Shown here in pieces: positions 48,939 to 58,996 of a stretch of 64,000 bases of DNA (position 1 is the first letter of the stretch; every line of letters starts with the position of its first letter). The notes beneath the pieces are model-generated. The model saw only the letters and a program-made list of their open reading frames with translations. It had not been told where the DNA came from and did no database searches. Source of the DNA: Cladobotryum mycophilum (taxonomy: Eukaryota > Ascomycota > Sordariomycetes > Hypocreales > Hypocreaceae); the NCBI GenBank assembly GCA_036429605.1, contig CM071591.1:2480001-2544000 (forward strand). Reading direction: 5' to 3'. The position numbers and the translations under genes were made by a program.

Positions 48939-50360
48939 ATGCAGTCGTTGAAGGAGCGATCAGGGCGCCTTCAAATGTTCGCACGCCTTGCGGCCGAGGC
49001 AGGGGGCAACACCAACGCAGCGACACAAAAGACCCAGGAGCCTGAAAAACGTCAAGATGCACCTCAACTGCCCGCAAGCGCATTAGAACGCCAGGAGCTG
49101 GCGGAACTGGCTCGACTTCCGATTCCAAAACCAATTCGACAAAGTCTCGGGCATCAACGTGGCACCAGTCAACCACCCGTAGAATCGCTACGACGACGTA
49201 ACTCTCCATCCCCAGTGAATCACCCCAATGGGATGGTCGCAGATGCACGTCGGGGAGACCTATTTTCCGGATCTCAACTTGGTGAGAGCTTTATGATGAA
49301 CTCGGGCATCACAACACCGCATAACGAACCAGCCGAACTTGAACCCGAGCGCGCGCCTACACCGGACAGAAGGAATAATATCATTGTTCCTAGAGGTCCC
49401 CCTCGCAATAATTTTGATCGAGGGTTTCGTCCTCCCGACAGTGCCGCGTTTCAGATTGGCGACGACCTACTCATGAAGGTAGTTACTGGGGCCAGACGGC
49501 ATAATCCCTCCCATATGAACGACGGATTTCACAACGGCGTCTCAAACGGGCAAAACAAGAAGAATGGGCCCTACAACATGGACTACGGCCGACCCGCATC
49601 TCCGGCTGAGAGACAACCGAAGCTACCCTTGCGAGAAGTAAAAGTTCGGAGTGTACTTCCCCAGAGGCATAGCGACTACAACGCTAGAGACAAAAGACCC
49701 GAATCACCCGCCTTTGAGACTAATAATTGGCAAAGGCGGCATGTAGAAGAGCCTGTCCGGCACACTGCAAGATTTCAAGAGCCAGATGACGACAATACAT
49801 CTACTGTCAATGGAGACATCCATGGGACTCCAAAAGCGAAGAAAGGGAATATGTCGCCATTAAGAGAGCGTGCTGAAATTCCTATGCCCCCCACAGCGCT
49901 ACCACTACAACCGCCTCGCGACAAAAAACGTCGAAGAGGTACTCCCGATTACGACGACATGGCCCTCAGTAATATGAACTACAACGAGCTCCAGAGTGAG
50001 CCCTTTGACTTTGACCCTTCAAAGGCGACTGCGCATATCGGGCATGGTGCTGGTGGAGGAAACTTGTCGGCAAAACTGGAACAATACCGTCACCAAACAG
50101 ACAAGGAACAGCGCTATCTCTTCAGGAATCTATCTGTTGATGACTGGGAGGCCGCCGGGGACTGGTTTGCGGATCAATTCGCGGAAATCATGCATAGATT
50201 AAGAGAAGCTAGACGGAACAAGCGCCACGTGATACAGGATTTCGAGGATGAGGCAGCAACTCGTGAAGAGGCTGTCCGATTACGATCAGAGGCAATTGAT
50301 AGAAAGCTCTCCAAGATGAGGCAGGATGGCCAACGTGTAGTTTCTGCCAACGAACTTTAG
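48939..50360 (+). CDS. ECM11-domain protein (meiotic synaptonemal complex type)
   Basis: A single exon of 473 residues. Most of it is polar and probably disordered (Pro-, Arg- and Asn-rich). The last 110 residues form a predicted helical domain: LSAKLEQYRHQTDKEQRYLF, then LSVDDWEAAGDWFADQFAEIMHRLREARRNKR and a charged helix to the end. The DDWEAAGDWF...F..I..RL.EAR..KR pattern is that of the Ecm11 C-terminal domain. In yeast Ecm11 works with Gmc2 in synaptonemal complex assembly; in filamentous fungi the role is untested. The ATG at 48939 begins MQSLKERSGRLQMFARLAAE; ten further codons upstream are open but start only at GTG. Confidence 0.72.
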   Translation: MQSLKERSGRLQMFARLAAEAGGNTNAATQKTQEPEKRQDAPQLPASALERQELAELARLPIPKPIRQSLGHQRGTSQPPVESLRRRNSPSPVNHPNGMVADARRGDLFSGSQLGESFMMNSGITTPHNEPAELEPERAPTPDRRNNIIVPRGPPRNNFDRGFRPPDSAAFQIGDDLLMKVVTGARRHNPSHMNDGFHNGVSNGQNKKNGPYNMDYGRPASPAERQPKLPLREVKVRSVLPQRHSDYNARDKRPESPAFETNNWQRRHVEEPVRHTARFQEPDDDNTSTVNGDIHGTPKAKKGNMSPLRERAEIPMPPTALPLQPPRDKKRRRGTPDYDDMALSNMNYNELQSEPFDFDPSKATAHIGHGAGGGNLSAKLEQYRHQTDKEQRYLFRNLSVDDWEAAGDWFADQFAEIMHRLREARRNKRHVIQDFEDEAATREEAVRLRSEAIDRKLSKMRQDGQRVVSANEL

Positions 50361-50709
50361 GAAAAGAAGGAGGCAGACAACAAGTGAGCTTGGTTTACGG
50401 GGCGGGGTGGGCTTGGGGGCTTGGTCGCTTTTATATGCATTATATGGAGCCGGAGTTGGTGGTTGCTTTCTAGTCGGATACTTTTGTGATTATTTTACCT
50501 CTACTGGCTGTGTGTATATGATGGACGCTGGACGTTTCCATCAGGGTAGCCACTTTTCCTTTGTACCAAACTCATATCATGATGGGAGATGATGACTTGA
50601 TGAAAATGGTGTCCGGGGGGCATCGTTCCCGGCACTCTTTTTTTACTGTAAATAGAGAAAAAGACGGTTCTTAATGGGCAAATTCGAGATGCTAGTGTTT
50701 TGATTTCTT
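50361..50709. other. convergent 3' spacer
   Basis: 349 bases between the ECM11-like and TDA10-like stop codons. Ordinary 3' sequence; nothing else seen. Confidence 0.6.
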
Positions 50710-51807
50710 TTAGATCTCAACTACTTGTTTTACTTTTCTGTCGCGGCCCACAACGAGACGAAGCTGTGATCCAGGATGGTTTAGGAGGAGGCCGTTTCGG
50801 ACGCCCTCAGTGTAGAGCTCGTAGCCGGGGAAATAAGCGTCGACGAACTTGATGACCTGTGCTTTGGACATGCCCGCGTTGGGATCGCCTCTGATCTCGC
50901 GGAGGTGCTCCTCCTGCTCCAGGCGCCAGTCGTAGACGTACTCCACGTCCTCGGAGTCGATGTGGATGAAGGCGTCGAACAGGTCCGTCAGGGCGTCGTA
51001 CTCCCCCAGCTTCTCGTTTACGAGCAGGAGGTGCTCCAGGCGGTGGTTGCGCAGGGTGCGGCTTGGCGCCTGGTGCTTGGCCTGGAGGCGGGAGGGGGCG
51101 AGGGGCCGGAAGCCGACGCACCAGCCCTCGAGGATGATGACTTGGGGGGCGGGTTGGAGGGGGATGGGTTTCCAGTGGGAGGGGGTAGGCGATCACCTTG
51201 GCCGGAGAAGGCGGCCTTGTCGTACTGGGGGAGGAGAAGAGGTGAGGATGAGGTTGGGGATGGGGATGAGGATGAGTTGGAGTTTGAGTTGGTGAGTAGG
51301 GAGGTAAAGAAGGATTTGGCGAGGGGGATGTCGTGCGTGCCTGGGCATCAACATTGTCAGATATATATACTATACACACACACACATATATATAATACTT
51401 GTACTGTGAAATCTGTCATGATGCAAGTTTATGAAAGCTACAGGTTATGAAGAAAAAGAAAAAGAAAAAGAAAGAAGAAGAAAAGGGCCCCTACCCGGTT
51501 CTCCGCGGTGCTGCCACAGGGCATTATCTGGATTGTCGCGCGCCAGCGCCACCTGGTCGTCATGAGTCAAGTAGAAGTCGTCGATGCTGCAGACCAAGGT
51601 GGGAATATCTCTGCTCTCGAGGGCGGCCGTTAGTAGGGCGACGAGAGTGGTCTTGCCCACGCCTTGAAGGCCGTTGAGGCCGACGATGAAGGGGCGATGG
51701 CTATTATGGGAGGAGGAGGAGGAGGTTTGTTGGTGGTGGGTCTTGAGACGGTCGAGGATAAAGGGTATGCATATTGGAGCCTTGTCGTCTATGAATTCAG
51801 CTGGCAT
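50710..51807 (-). CDS. TDA10: TDA10/glycerate-kinase-like P-loop kinase, with one frameshift
   Basis: Related to yeast Tda10 and plant D-glycerate 3-kinase, an ATP-dependent small-molecule kinase; the fungal substrate is not settled. Exon 1 (51807-51495) has the Walker A loop GLNGLQGVGKTT, LVCSIDDFYLTHDDQ and HRGEPG. After a 154-nt intron, exon 2 (51340-50710) continues THDIPLAKSFF, then LLPQYDKAAFSGQGDR. The frame is then lost at a run of five (51181-51185): one more base joins it to SHWKP and VIILEGWCVGFRPL, then YVYDWRLEQEEHLRE, GMSKAQVIKFVDAYFPGYELY and the end QVVEI. With that base the protein is 314 residues and the codon count closes. I read it as an assembly error and not a pseudogene. 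The intron carries GAAAAA and (TA)/(CA) repeats. Confidence 0.85.
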
Positions 51808-52253
51808 TTGATGAGACTTTTTTCTTTCTTTTTCTTTCTTTTTTACTTGTTACTCTTTTTTTAATTTTTTTATGTGTAGTAATAATATGTGTGCATATTC
51901 AGTTGTTCTCGGTGAGTTGAGTTTAGTGATTAGCATAAGCTCCCAGCTCAGTAATCAAATCCGGGTCCGGCCTTGGGTTCTCGGGTCGGCTTCGGCTGAT
52001 GGAATTTTTTGGAGGTTGGAGTCTCCAGTTTCCCAGTTCCATGTGGGGAGGGGGGAGCAAAATTGGTCTGGTGTGGGGGAAAACTGGGGGAAGAAAGAAG
52101 AAGAAAGGTGAAGGACCATGGAAGGGGGGGGAATAGAGGTTGCAGTGGTGCCATTCATTAGCAGGCTGCATAGAAGCCGAAGCTTTTACATGGAAGATGG
52201 ATGTCTGTCATTGAGAATAGAGAGAGAGAGATGGTAGGCAATATGTTATTTTC

Positions 52254-52262
52254 TACGGAGTA
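52254..52262. repeat. TACGGAGTA 9-mer
   Basis: Perfect copy in the TDA10-like/FOX2 intergenic region. Confidence 0.6.
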
Positions 52263-52809
52263 TCTACTCATGACTTGCATTGTATTTTTGAGCTTATGCA
52301 AGATGAATGAGAATGTATAGAGAGAGTATAGCTGTAGCTGTAGCTTATGCCATGTGAAGTGATGGACATCTCCGTCATCCGTTCACAGGGGGAATGAATG
52401 GACGTCTTGACCGTGATGACGCCTCCCCAGGAGACACATGTGAATCGTTTGTCTGACCGCAGTTTTCTTTTCCTTGGAGTCAAGGAAGATGGATTATTAA
52501 GATGGCACGGCACACGGTACACTTGATGATGCCCCAGACATGCTGGGTAATGTGGATACATACCTAGTACCTACATGCCTACGGAGAGCGTCAAAAGGAG
52601 AAGGATATACGGTAACAGACTCCATATTCTCTCCCCCTAGTGTACTCCCTCCACATGACCTTGTTTGCTTGAAAGCTCACCAATGTCTCTCTTCCTTCCC
52701 CAATGCCTGTGCCTGTGTCTCTATGGAGTACGGAGGCACTGAATGCAAGCATGTGAAGGCTGGCTTGGGGATTGTATCCGAATCGGGACTAGCTCATAAA
52801 TGGTACACC

Positions 52810-52839
52810 CCTCGGTATCCGCCTCCAACTCAACCGAGG
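52810..52839 (+). promoter_or_regulatory. paired CCTCGG / CCGAGG elements (candidate FarA/FarB sites)
   Basis: CCTCGG at 52810-52815 and its reverse complement at 52834-52839, about 300-325 bases upstream of the FOX2 ATG. CCTCGG is the core bound by the fatty-acid-responsive Zn2Cys6 regulators FarA/FarB (Ctf1 in Fusarium) ahead of beta-oxidation genes. Match and context are good; binding is inferred. Confidence 0.6.
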
Positions 52840-52945
52840 CATCAATGGCTGGGACGGGCCCATGCCTTGTTCCAGCGTCTCAGCGTCCGTTCCCATGTCA
52901 CGTACCGAAGCCCGCCAGACAAGTTTAAAGTCGTTGAAGAACGTC

Positions 52946-53033
52946 GGTCTTTTTCTCTGATTGTTTTTTCTCTTCTCCTTCTTCTTCTTGTCTTCTCCAT
53001 CTCCATCTCCTCCTCTTCCTCTTCCTCCTCCTA
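52946..53033 (+). promoter_or_regulatory. CT-rich tract ahead of FOX2
   Basis: Nearly uninterrupted pyrimidine with TCT/TCC repeats, ending 100 bases before the start codon. Typical of strongly expressed fungal genes; the transcription start probably lies just after it. Confidence 0.55.
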
Positions 53034-53134
53034 CCAGATACCCCCATCCCCATCCCCTTCCCATCATAACCAAGGAAAAAGGGTTCTTCTTTTTGTATTA
53101 CTATATATAACACACACATACACAGACAGACGTC

Positions 53135-56100
53135 ATGGCTGAGCAATTGAGATACGACGGCCAGGTGGTTGTCGTCACCGGTGCCGGCGGTGGTCTCGGC
53201 AAGGCTTACGCTCTCTTCTTCGGCTCCCGAGGCGCCAGCGTCGTTGTCAACGACCTCGGTGGTTCATTCAAGGGCGAGGGTAACGACTCAAGGGTAAGAA
53301 AAGCGCAACCTCTTTCCCCCGTACGAATTGCGCGCCTCCAGAAAGCTAATACCCCATCTAATAGGCTGCCGATGTCGTCGTCGAGGAGATCCGAAAGGCT
53401 GGCGGCAAGGCCGTCGCCAACTACGACAGTGTCACGGACGGCGAGAAGATCATCGAGACCGCCATTAGCAACTTTGGCCGCATCGATGTCCTCATCAACA
53501 ACGCTGGTATCCTCCGCGACATTGCCTTCAAGAACCTTCAGGACAAGGACTGGGACCTGATCATGAATGTTCACGTCACCGGCTCATACAAGTGCGCTCG
53601 CGCCGCCTGGCCTCACTTCCGAAAGCAAAAGTACGGCCGTGTCATCAACACCGCCTCTGCTGCCGGTCTCTTCGGCAGCTTCGGCCAGACCAACTACTCT
53701 GCTGCCAAGCTGGCCTTGGTCGGCTTCACCGAGACCCTCGCCAAGGAGGGCGCCAAGTACAACATTTTCGCCAACGCCATTGCCCCCATTGCTGCTAGCC
53801 GAATGACCGAGACCGTCATGCCCCCTGATGTTCTCAAGGCTCTCGGCCCCGAGTGGATTGTCCCTCTTGTCGCCGTTTTGGTGCACAAGTCCAGCCAGGA
53901 GAACGGCGGCATCTTCGAGGCCGGTGCTGGCCACGTTGCCAAGCTCCGATGGGAGAGATCCAACGGTCTCCTCCTCAAGCCTGATGAGTCCTACACTCCC
54001 GGTGCCATCCAGAAGAACTGGAGCAAGGTCGTCGACTTCTCCGATGCTCAGTACCCCACTGGTCCCAACGACTTCCTGGGTCTCCTTGAGGACTCTCTGA
54101 AGATGCCCCCCGCCGAGCAGGGCGAAAAGGTTGACTTCAAGGGCAAGGTTGTCCTCATTACCGGTGCCGGCGCTGGTATTGGTCGTGCTTACGCTCTTGC
54201 CTACGCCAAGCACGGTGCCACCGTTGTCATCAACGATCTCGTCAACCCCGACACCGTTGTCGGTGAGATTAAGAAGCTCGGTGGTGAGGCTTTCGGTGTC
54301 AAGGCTTCTGCTGAGGATGGTGACGCCATTGTCAAGGCTGTCATTGACAAGTACGGCCGCATTGACGTCGTTGTCAACAACGCTGGTATCCTCCGTGACA
54401 AGGCCTTCACCAACATGGACGACAACCTGTGGAACCAGGTCATGAACGTCCACCTCCGCGGTACCTACAAGGTTACCAAGGCTGCCTGGCCCTATTTCCT
54501 TAAGCAGAAGTACGGCCGTGTTCTTAACACCACCTCTACCTCTGGTATCTACGGTAACTTTGGCCAGGCCAACTATGCTGCTGCCGTAAGTAGTCCCCCT
54601 CCATGATTTCCCCCCACCCCAGGATGTATTGATTCTAACCAATTATATATAGAAATGTGGTATCCTCGGTTTCTCCCGTGCCCTTGCTCTTGAGGGTGCC
54701 AAGTATAACATTTTCGTCAACACCATTGCTCCCAACGCTGGCACTGCCATGACTGCTACCGTCATGCCCCCCGAGATTGTTGAGGCCTTCAAGCCCGACT
54801 TCATTGCTCCTCTTGTCCTCCTCTTGACCAGCGACAAGGCTCCCCAGCCCACCGGTGGTCTTTACGAGGTTGGCAGCGGTTGGGTCGGCCAGACCCGCTG
54901 GCAGCGAACCGGAGGCCACGGCTTCCCCATTAACGTTCCCCTGGTCCCCGAGGAGGTTGCCAAGCACTGGGAAAAGATTGTCAACTTCGAGGACGGCCGT
55001 GCCGACCACCCCTCCAAGGCTGCTGACGGCCTGGAGAAGATTATGGCCAACATGGAGAACCAAGCAAAGGTATGAGCCAACACTCCTGTTTTCCCCGATA
55101 ATGTTGTAAGAAAAAAGAAACGAAGTCCCTCAAATGTACCATCAACGAATTTATTGTATATAATGAAATGAATAGTCACTAGAGTGAAAGAATGTAAAAC
55201 ATTTTTATTCCCTGAAAAAACTTTGAAAGCTAATTCGTGCCTTGTCCGGTTTTCTTTTTTAGGGTGACGCTGCTGAGCCTGCCAATGAGCACCTTGCGGC
55301 TATCAAGGAGGCTCTTACTCAGGAGGGTGAGGCTACGGAGTTTGCCTACACTGATAGGGATTCTATTCTGTATAACCTCGGTATTGGTGCTAAGCGCGCT
55401 GAGTTGAAATACGTCTTGTAAGTTTTGGAATACCCTCTCTAGTTGTCGATGTTGAGAGACTAAATGTGAATTTTGCAGCGAGGGCGATGAGGACTTCCAG
55501 GTCCTCCCTACTTTTGGTGTCATCCCCCCTTTCAGCGCTGACATGCCCTACGACTACGACGCCATCGTCCCCAACTTTTCCCCCATGATGCTCCTCCACG
55601 GCGAGCAGTACCTCGAGGTCCGCAAGTTCCCCATCCCCACCTCCGCCACCCTCGTCTCCAGGGCCCGTCTCCTAGAGGTCGTGGACAAGGGCAGCGCCTC
55701 CATCGTCAAGAACGGCATCACCACCGTCGACGCCGCCACCGGGGAGGAGGTCTTCTACAACGAGATGACCGTCTTCCTCCGCGGAGCCGGCGGTTTCGGC
55801 GGCCAGAAGAAGGGCCAGGACAGGGGCGCCGCCACGGCCGCCAACGCACCCCCAGCGCGCCCCGGACGTCGTCGCGGAGGAGAAGACGGGCGACGACCAG
55901 GCTGCCATCTACCGCCTCAGCGGCGACTACAACCCCCTCCACATTGATCCCGCTTTCGCTAAAGTGGGCGGCTTCAAGGCCCCCATCCTGCACGGCCTCT
56001 GCACCTTTGGCATCGCCGGCAAGGCCGTGTACGACCGCTACGGCGCCTTCAAGAACATTAAAGTGCGCTTCGCCGGGCCCGTGATCCCGGGGCAGACGAT

Positions 56101-56203
56101 TGTTACGGAGATGTGGAAGGAGGGCAACAGGGTTGTGTTCCAGAGTAAGGTGAAGGAGACGGGTAAGATGGCTATTGCGGGTGCTGCTGCTGAGTTGGTT
56201 TAA
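53135..56203 (+). CDS. FOX2: FOX2, peroxisomal multifunctional beta-oxidation enzyme, with one frameshift
   Basis: Catalyses the second and third steps of beta-oxidation: hydration of 2-enoyl-CoA and oxidation of the (3R)-hydroxyacyl-CoA. Five exons: 53135-53293, 53365-54585, 54653-55069, 55263-55417 and 55479-56203. Two short-chain dehydrogenase domains follow each other (TGAGGGLG/NNAG/YSAAK at about residues 1-300 and TGAGAGIG/NNAG/YAAAK at about 310-600), then a hotdog enoyl-CoA hydratase 2 domain ending with YRLSGDYNPLHIDPAFAKVGGFKAPILHG. In exon 5 the frame is lost near a run of five C (55849-55853); one base fewer restores it and gives 891 residues. The protein ends AAAELV with no SKL-like peroxisomal signal. 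Codon use is strongly biased to C-ending codons, as in highly expressed genes. Intron 3 is long (193 nt). Confidence 0.95.
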
Positions 56204-57017
56204 AAAGAAGCAGAATGAAGGAAGAATGAAGCAGAAAGGAGAAGAAGAAGGAAGGAAGAAGAAAGGAGAAGAAGAGGAGGAAGGAAGGAAAAGGAAAAGA
56301 CTGGTTTTATGGACTTTTGAATGTTTTGAATAATGATGATGTTGATGGGATGGAAGAGAATCTTATGAAAAAGGGGAAGGGGGGGGGGGGGGAACAAACG
56401 GAACAAACTAAACAGCGTTTGGACCTCATGTATGATAATGTTTTTTTTTCTCTTTTATTTAAACATGCCAATTTCTTTCAATTTTTCCCATAAAAACAGA
56501 GAACTTTATTCTTTGTCTTCATCTTTGTTTCATCCTCCATCTCTGCCACTATCATGATCCCTCATCCCCATCCCATCTCTTTATCATCTCCGCCCCCCTC
56601 TTAATGTTCCTTCATCACACCCGAATAATCAAACTGTAGCCTTCCCCCAACTCAGTAAATTAACCATACGTTATATATATATTGTATATCACTCTTTCTG
56701 TATCTGGTAAATATGCTGGGTATAAAAAAGCTTTCAATAAATAAAAAAGAGCCCTTCCTCCCATTCCCATCTTGACGCCCGCAAAGAAAAGAGAGAGAGA
56801 GAAAAAAGGAGAATGCCAACCATTAGAGTGGAAAGAAAATTTTATAAAGGAAAAAAAAATTAAAAGAAAAAAAAAGTGACAAAAAAGAGGATGATATAAA
56901 CAATGATTCCCCAAAAGAGAACCCAACAAAAACGCTCCTCTCTAACCCATGTTATTTGATGCCCATTCTCTTTTTCCTTTTTCCTTCTTCTTCTTCTCTC
57001 CCCGATTTCCACACCTT
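56204..57017. other. convergent 3' spacer FOX2/RBR
   Basis: About 810 bases between two stop codons. It begins with a GAAG/GGAA-rich stretch and a run of 13 G (about 56380-56392), then T- and A-rich sequence. No gene supported. Confidence 0.6.
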
Positions 57018-58996
57018 TCAAGCAAAAATAGTCTCCACAATGATATCAAAGATTTCAGGCCAAGAGGGCAGTCTCCCCGTGGAGAGCATGCGCTCGACGC
57101 TCATACCCGCCCCGCGCGAGGCGATGCCCGTCTCGAGAAAGGCCTTTTCCTGGGTGGACAGGTCCCGGTTCTCAAGGGCTTTCCATTTCCGCTCGGCTTC
57201 TTCGCGGGCCTCCTGGAGGACGCGATCGGTATCCTCAGACTCCCAGAGATTGCACCTATCGCACTCGGTGCACGGCCGGGGGTCCCCGTCGGGCCGGAAG
57301 TGGTCGCAGAAGTGGCGGTAGCCTTCGTCGCTGAGGTCCGCGCGGCAGACGTAGCACATCTTGTAGCCGCAGGGGCAGGTGAGCTTGTTGCAGCCCGCGT
57401 TCTTGACGAACGAGGTGTTGCACCGGGGACAGACCCGTTTGATGGCCATGCTCATGGCTTGCTCGACCTGCGTGCGCAGAGCGACCAGAGACGATTCGTT
57501 GCAGACGTGAATGTCTGTCCACGCTTTGCTACAGGACAGGCACGACACTCGTTTGCACTGGGGATTCTGACAGGAGAATTGGAGACCACGACGGCGGCGA
57601 CGGTGTCGATTCATGGCATGTGACCATTCTGTAGACATGCGTGCTCTGGTAGACTGTCTCGAGGTGAAGAGAAGACATAGTATTGAAGATACCAGGGCAA
57701 GGGGCAGGGTGAGAAGGACAGACGTCGCGCAAAAGAGAACGAGCAACAGACTAGAAACGCCAGCAAGTCTAATTCGTAGATGCGATTCGTGAGCGGGCAT
57801 GTAAATGTCATCAATCTCCGCATAGCTGCAGAACGGGCAATGAATCAACGGTACCCCGGACGCAAGCAAAGAGTGCTCCGCCAACCGCTGATCAAGCCTG
57901 CGCAGCATCTCCGCCCCCTTCTTCTCCTCCATCATGGCTCGGTGTAAATGCTCCGAAGAGATGAACCCAGGGCACTCATCGCGATCCACGGCCATGCACC
58001 GCAGGGTTCCCGTCTCGGGGATGATGCTACTCAGCCAACCCTGACCAAACAGCGCCTCCTTGATGGAGTGCTGCACGCACCGGAAGCAAATCATGTGCGC
58101 ATCCCTGTTGCAGTGCGTAAACTCCTCAAACGCTCCCGTAGTGAAGCAGCATGCGCACTCGTGCACCGCCCCAGTCTCCTCGGCCTCTTCGTTGTTGAGC
58201 TGAACGGCCAGCTCGCGGTCCTGCGTCTCCCTCTCCACCCTCTGCCGCTCCTTGATGGGGTGTATAAGCGCCTCGTACAGCTCGCGGTCCAGCTCCGCAC
58301 TCCCCGTCGACCGTATCGTGGGGATTATGGAGCCCTGGCCAGTCGAGCGCCAGCGCACAAGCGGGTGGTTATCCGAATCATCGGCCGCGACGGGCTTCCT
58401 CCTCATGAAGATGGAGGAAATGGTAAAACGCCACGACTTTGACGACAAGGTGACGAGCGTCTTCCGTGCTTCGAGGTAAGAGTAGTTGGACTCTGCCAGG
58501 ACCGCATTAATAGTCGACTTGGATAATCCCTTGAACTCTTGCCAGGCCAGAGCCTGCACGGCCTTTTTATACTCTGTGCTCCTGAAGATGTCCGCCCTGG
58601 GGACCACCACCACCAGAGCCTCTCTGCTCCCACTGCCCCCTCGGAGGTATTGGTGGTGCTGGCGGCTTGTTTATCGGCAACCTTCCATCTGCCCTTGACC
58701 CAAGTAACGCGATTCTTCAGCAGCGCATCCGCCGCCAACGCCAGCCTCGACTCGCCGTCAAAGCCACTCAGCAGCTCCCTAAAGACCTCGATCTGTATGT
58801 CCGGAAACGCAGCGGCCAGCGCCTCGAGGCAGCCGTTCAGCTCGCGCAGGTCCGGCCTCTCGGGTGGTATGCATGGCAGCTGCGCCTCGTCGTATATGAA
58901 CTCGGGGGGTATGTCCGCTTCGACGGTGCCTCTCGATGACTTGGACCGGTTGGAGGGAGTCCTATCGCTGGAGGAGAGCAGCGCTGGGAGGCCCAT
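57018..58996 (-). CDS. RBR (RING-IBR-RING) E3 ubiquitin ligase with membrane segment, one frameshift
   Basis: A single exon. The N-terminal part (58996 to about 58640, MGLPALLSSSDR..., with a UBA/CUE-like helical segment LEALAAAFPDIQIEVFRELL) loses frame at a run of five C on the plus strand (58636-58640). One more base joins it to the long body and gives 659 residues. The body has RING1 (CACCFTTGAFEEFTHC...CFRCV), an IBR that starts HCPFC and resumes FSCQNPQCKRVSCLSC, and RING2 (CPRCNTSFVKNAGCNKLTCPCGYKMCYVC). The cysteine of AGCNKL is the expected ubiquitin-accepting residue. Between the IBR halves lies a hydrophobic stretch of about 35 residues (57663-57767), followed by an Arg/His-rich loop. 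This fits the RNF216-like fungal RBR group. The substrate is unknown. Confidence 0.87.

Larger units (their letters stand above)
51808..53134. promoter_or_regulatory. divergent intergenic region TDA10-like / FOX2
   Basis: 1.3 kb between start codons. It carries one perfect TACGGAGTA (52254-52262), TACCTAGTACCTA-type sequence near 52560, two inverted CCTCGG elements at 52810-52839 and a long CT tract before the FOX2 start. A 200-codon open frame (52540-53142) runs through this region into FOX2 but ends in low-complexity Ser/Leu from the CT tract and was not called. Confidence 0.6.

Noticed and set aside
52540..53142. 200-codon open frame with ATG just upstream of FOX2
   Set aside because: It runs through the promoter and CT tract (Ser/Leu low complexity), has no family features and overlaps the FOX2 start.
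53584..54642. 352-codon open frame on the minus strand inside FOX2
   Set aside because: It is antisense to the two dehydrogenase domains. Its Gly/Val/Leu-rich sequence is a by-product of the strong C-ending codon bias of FOX2, and it matches no family.
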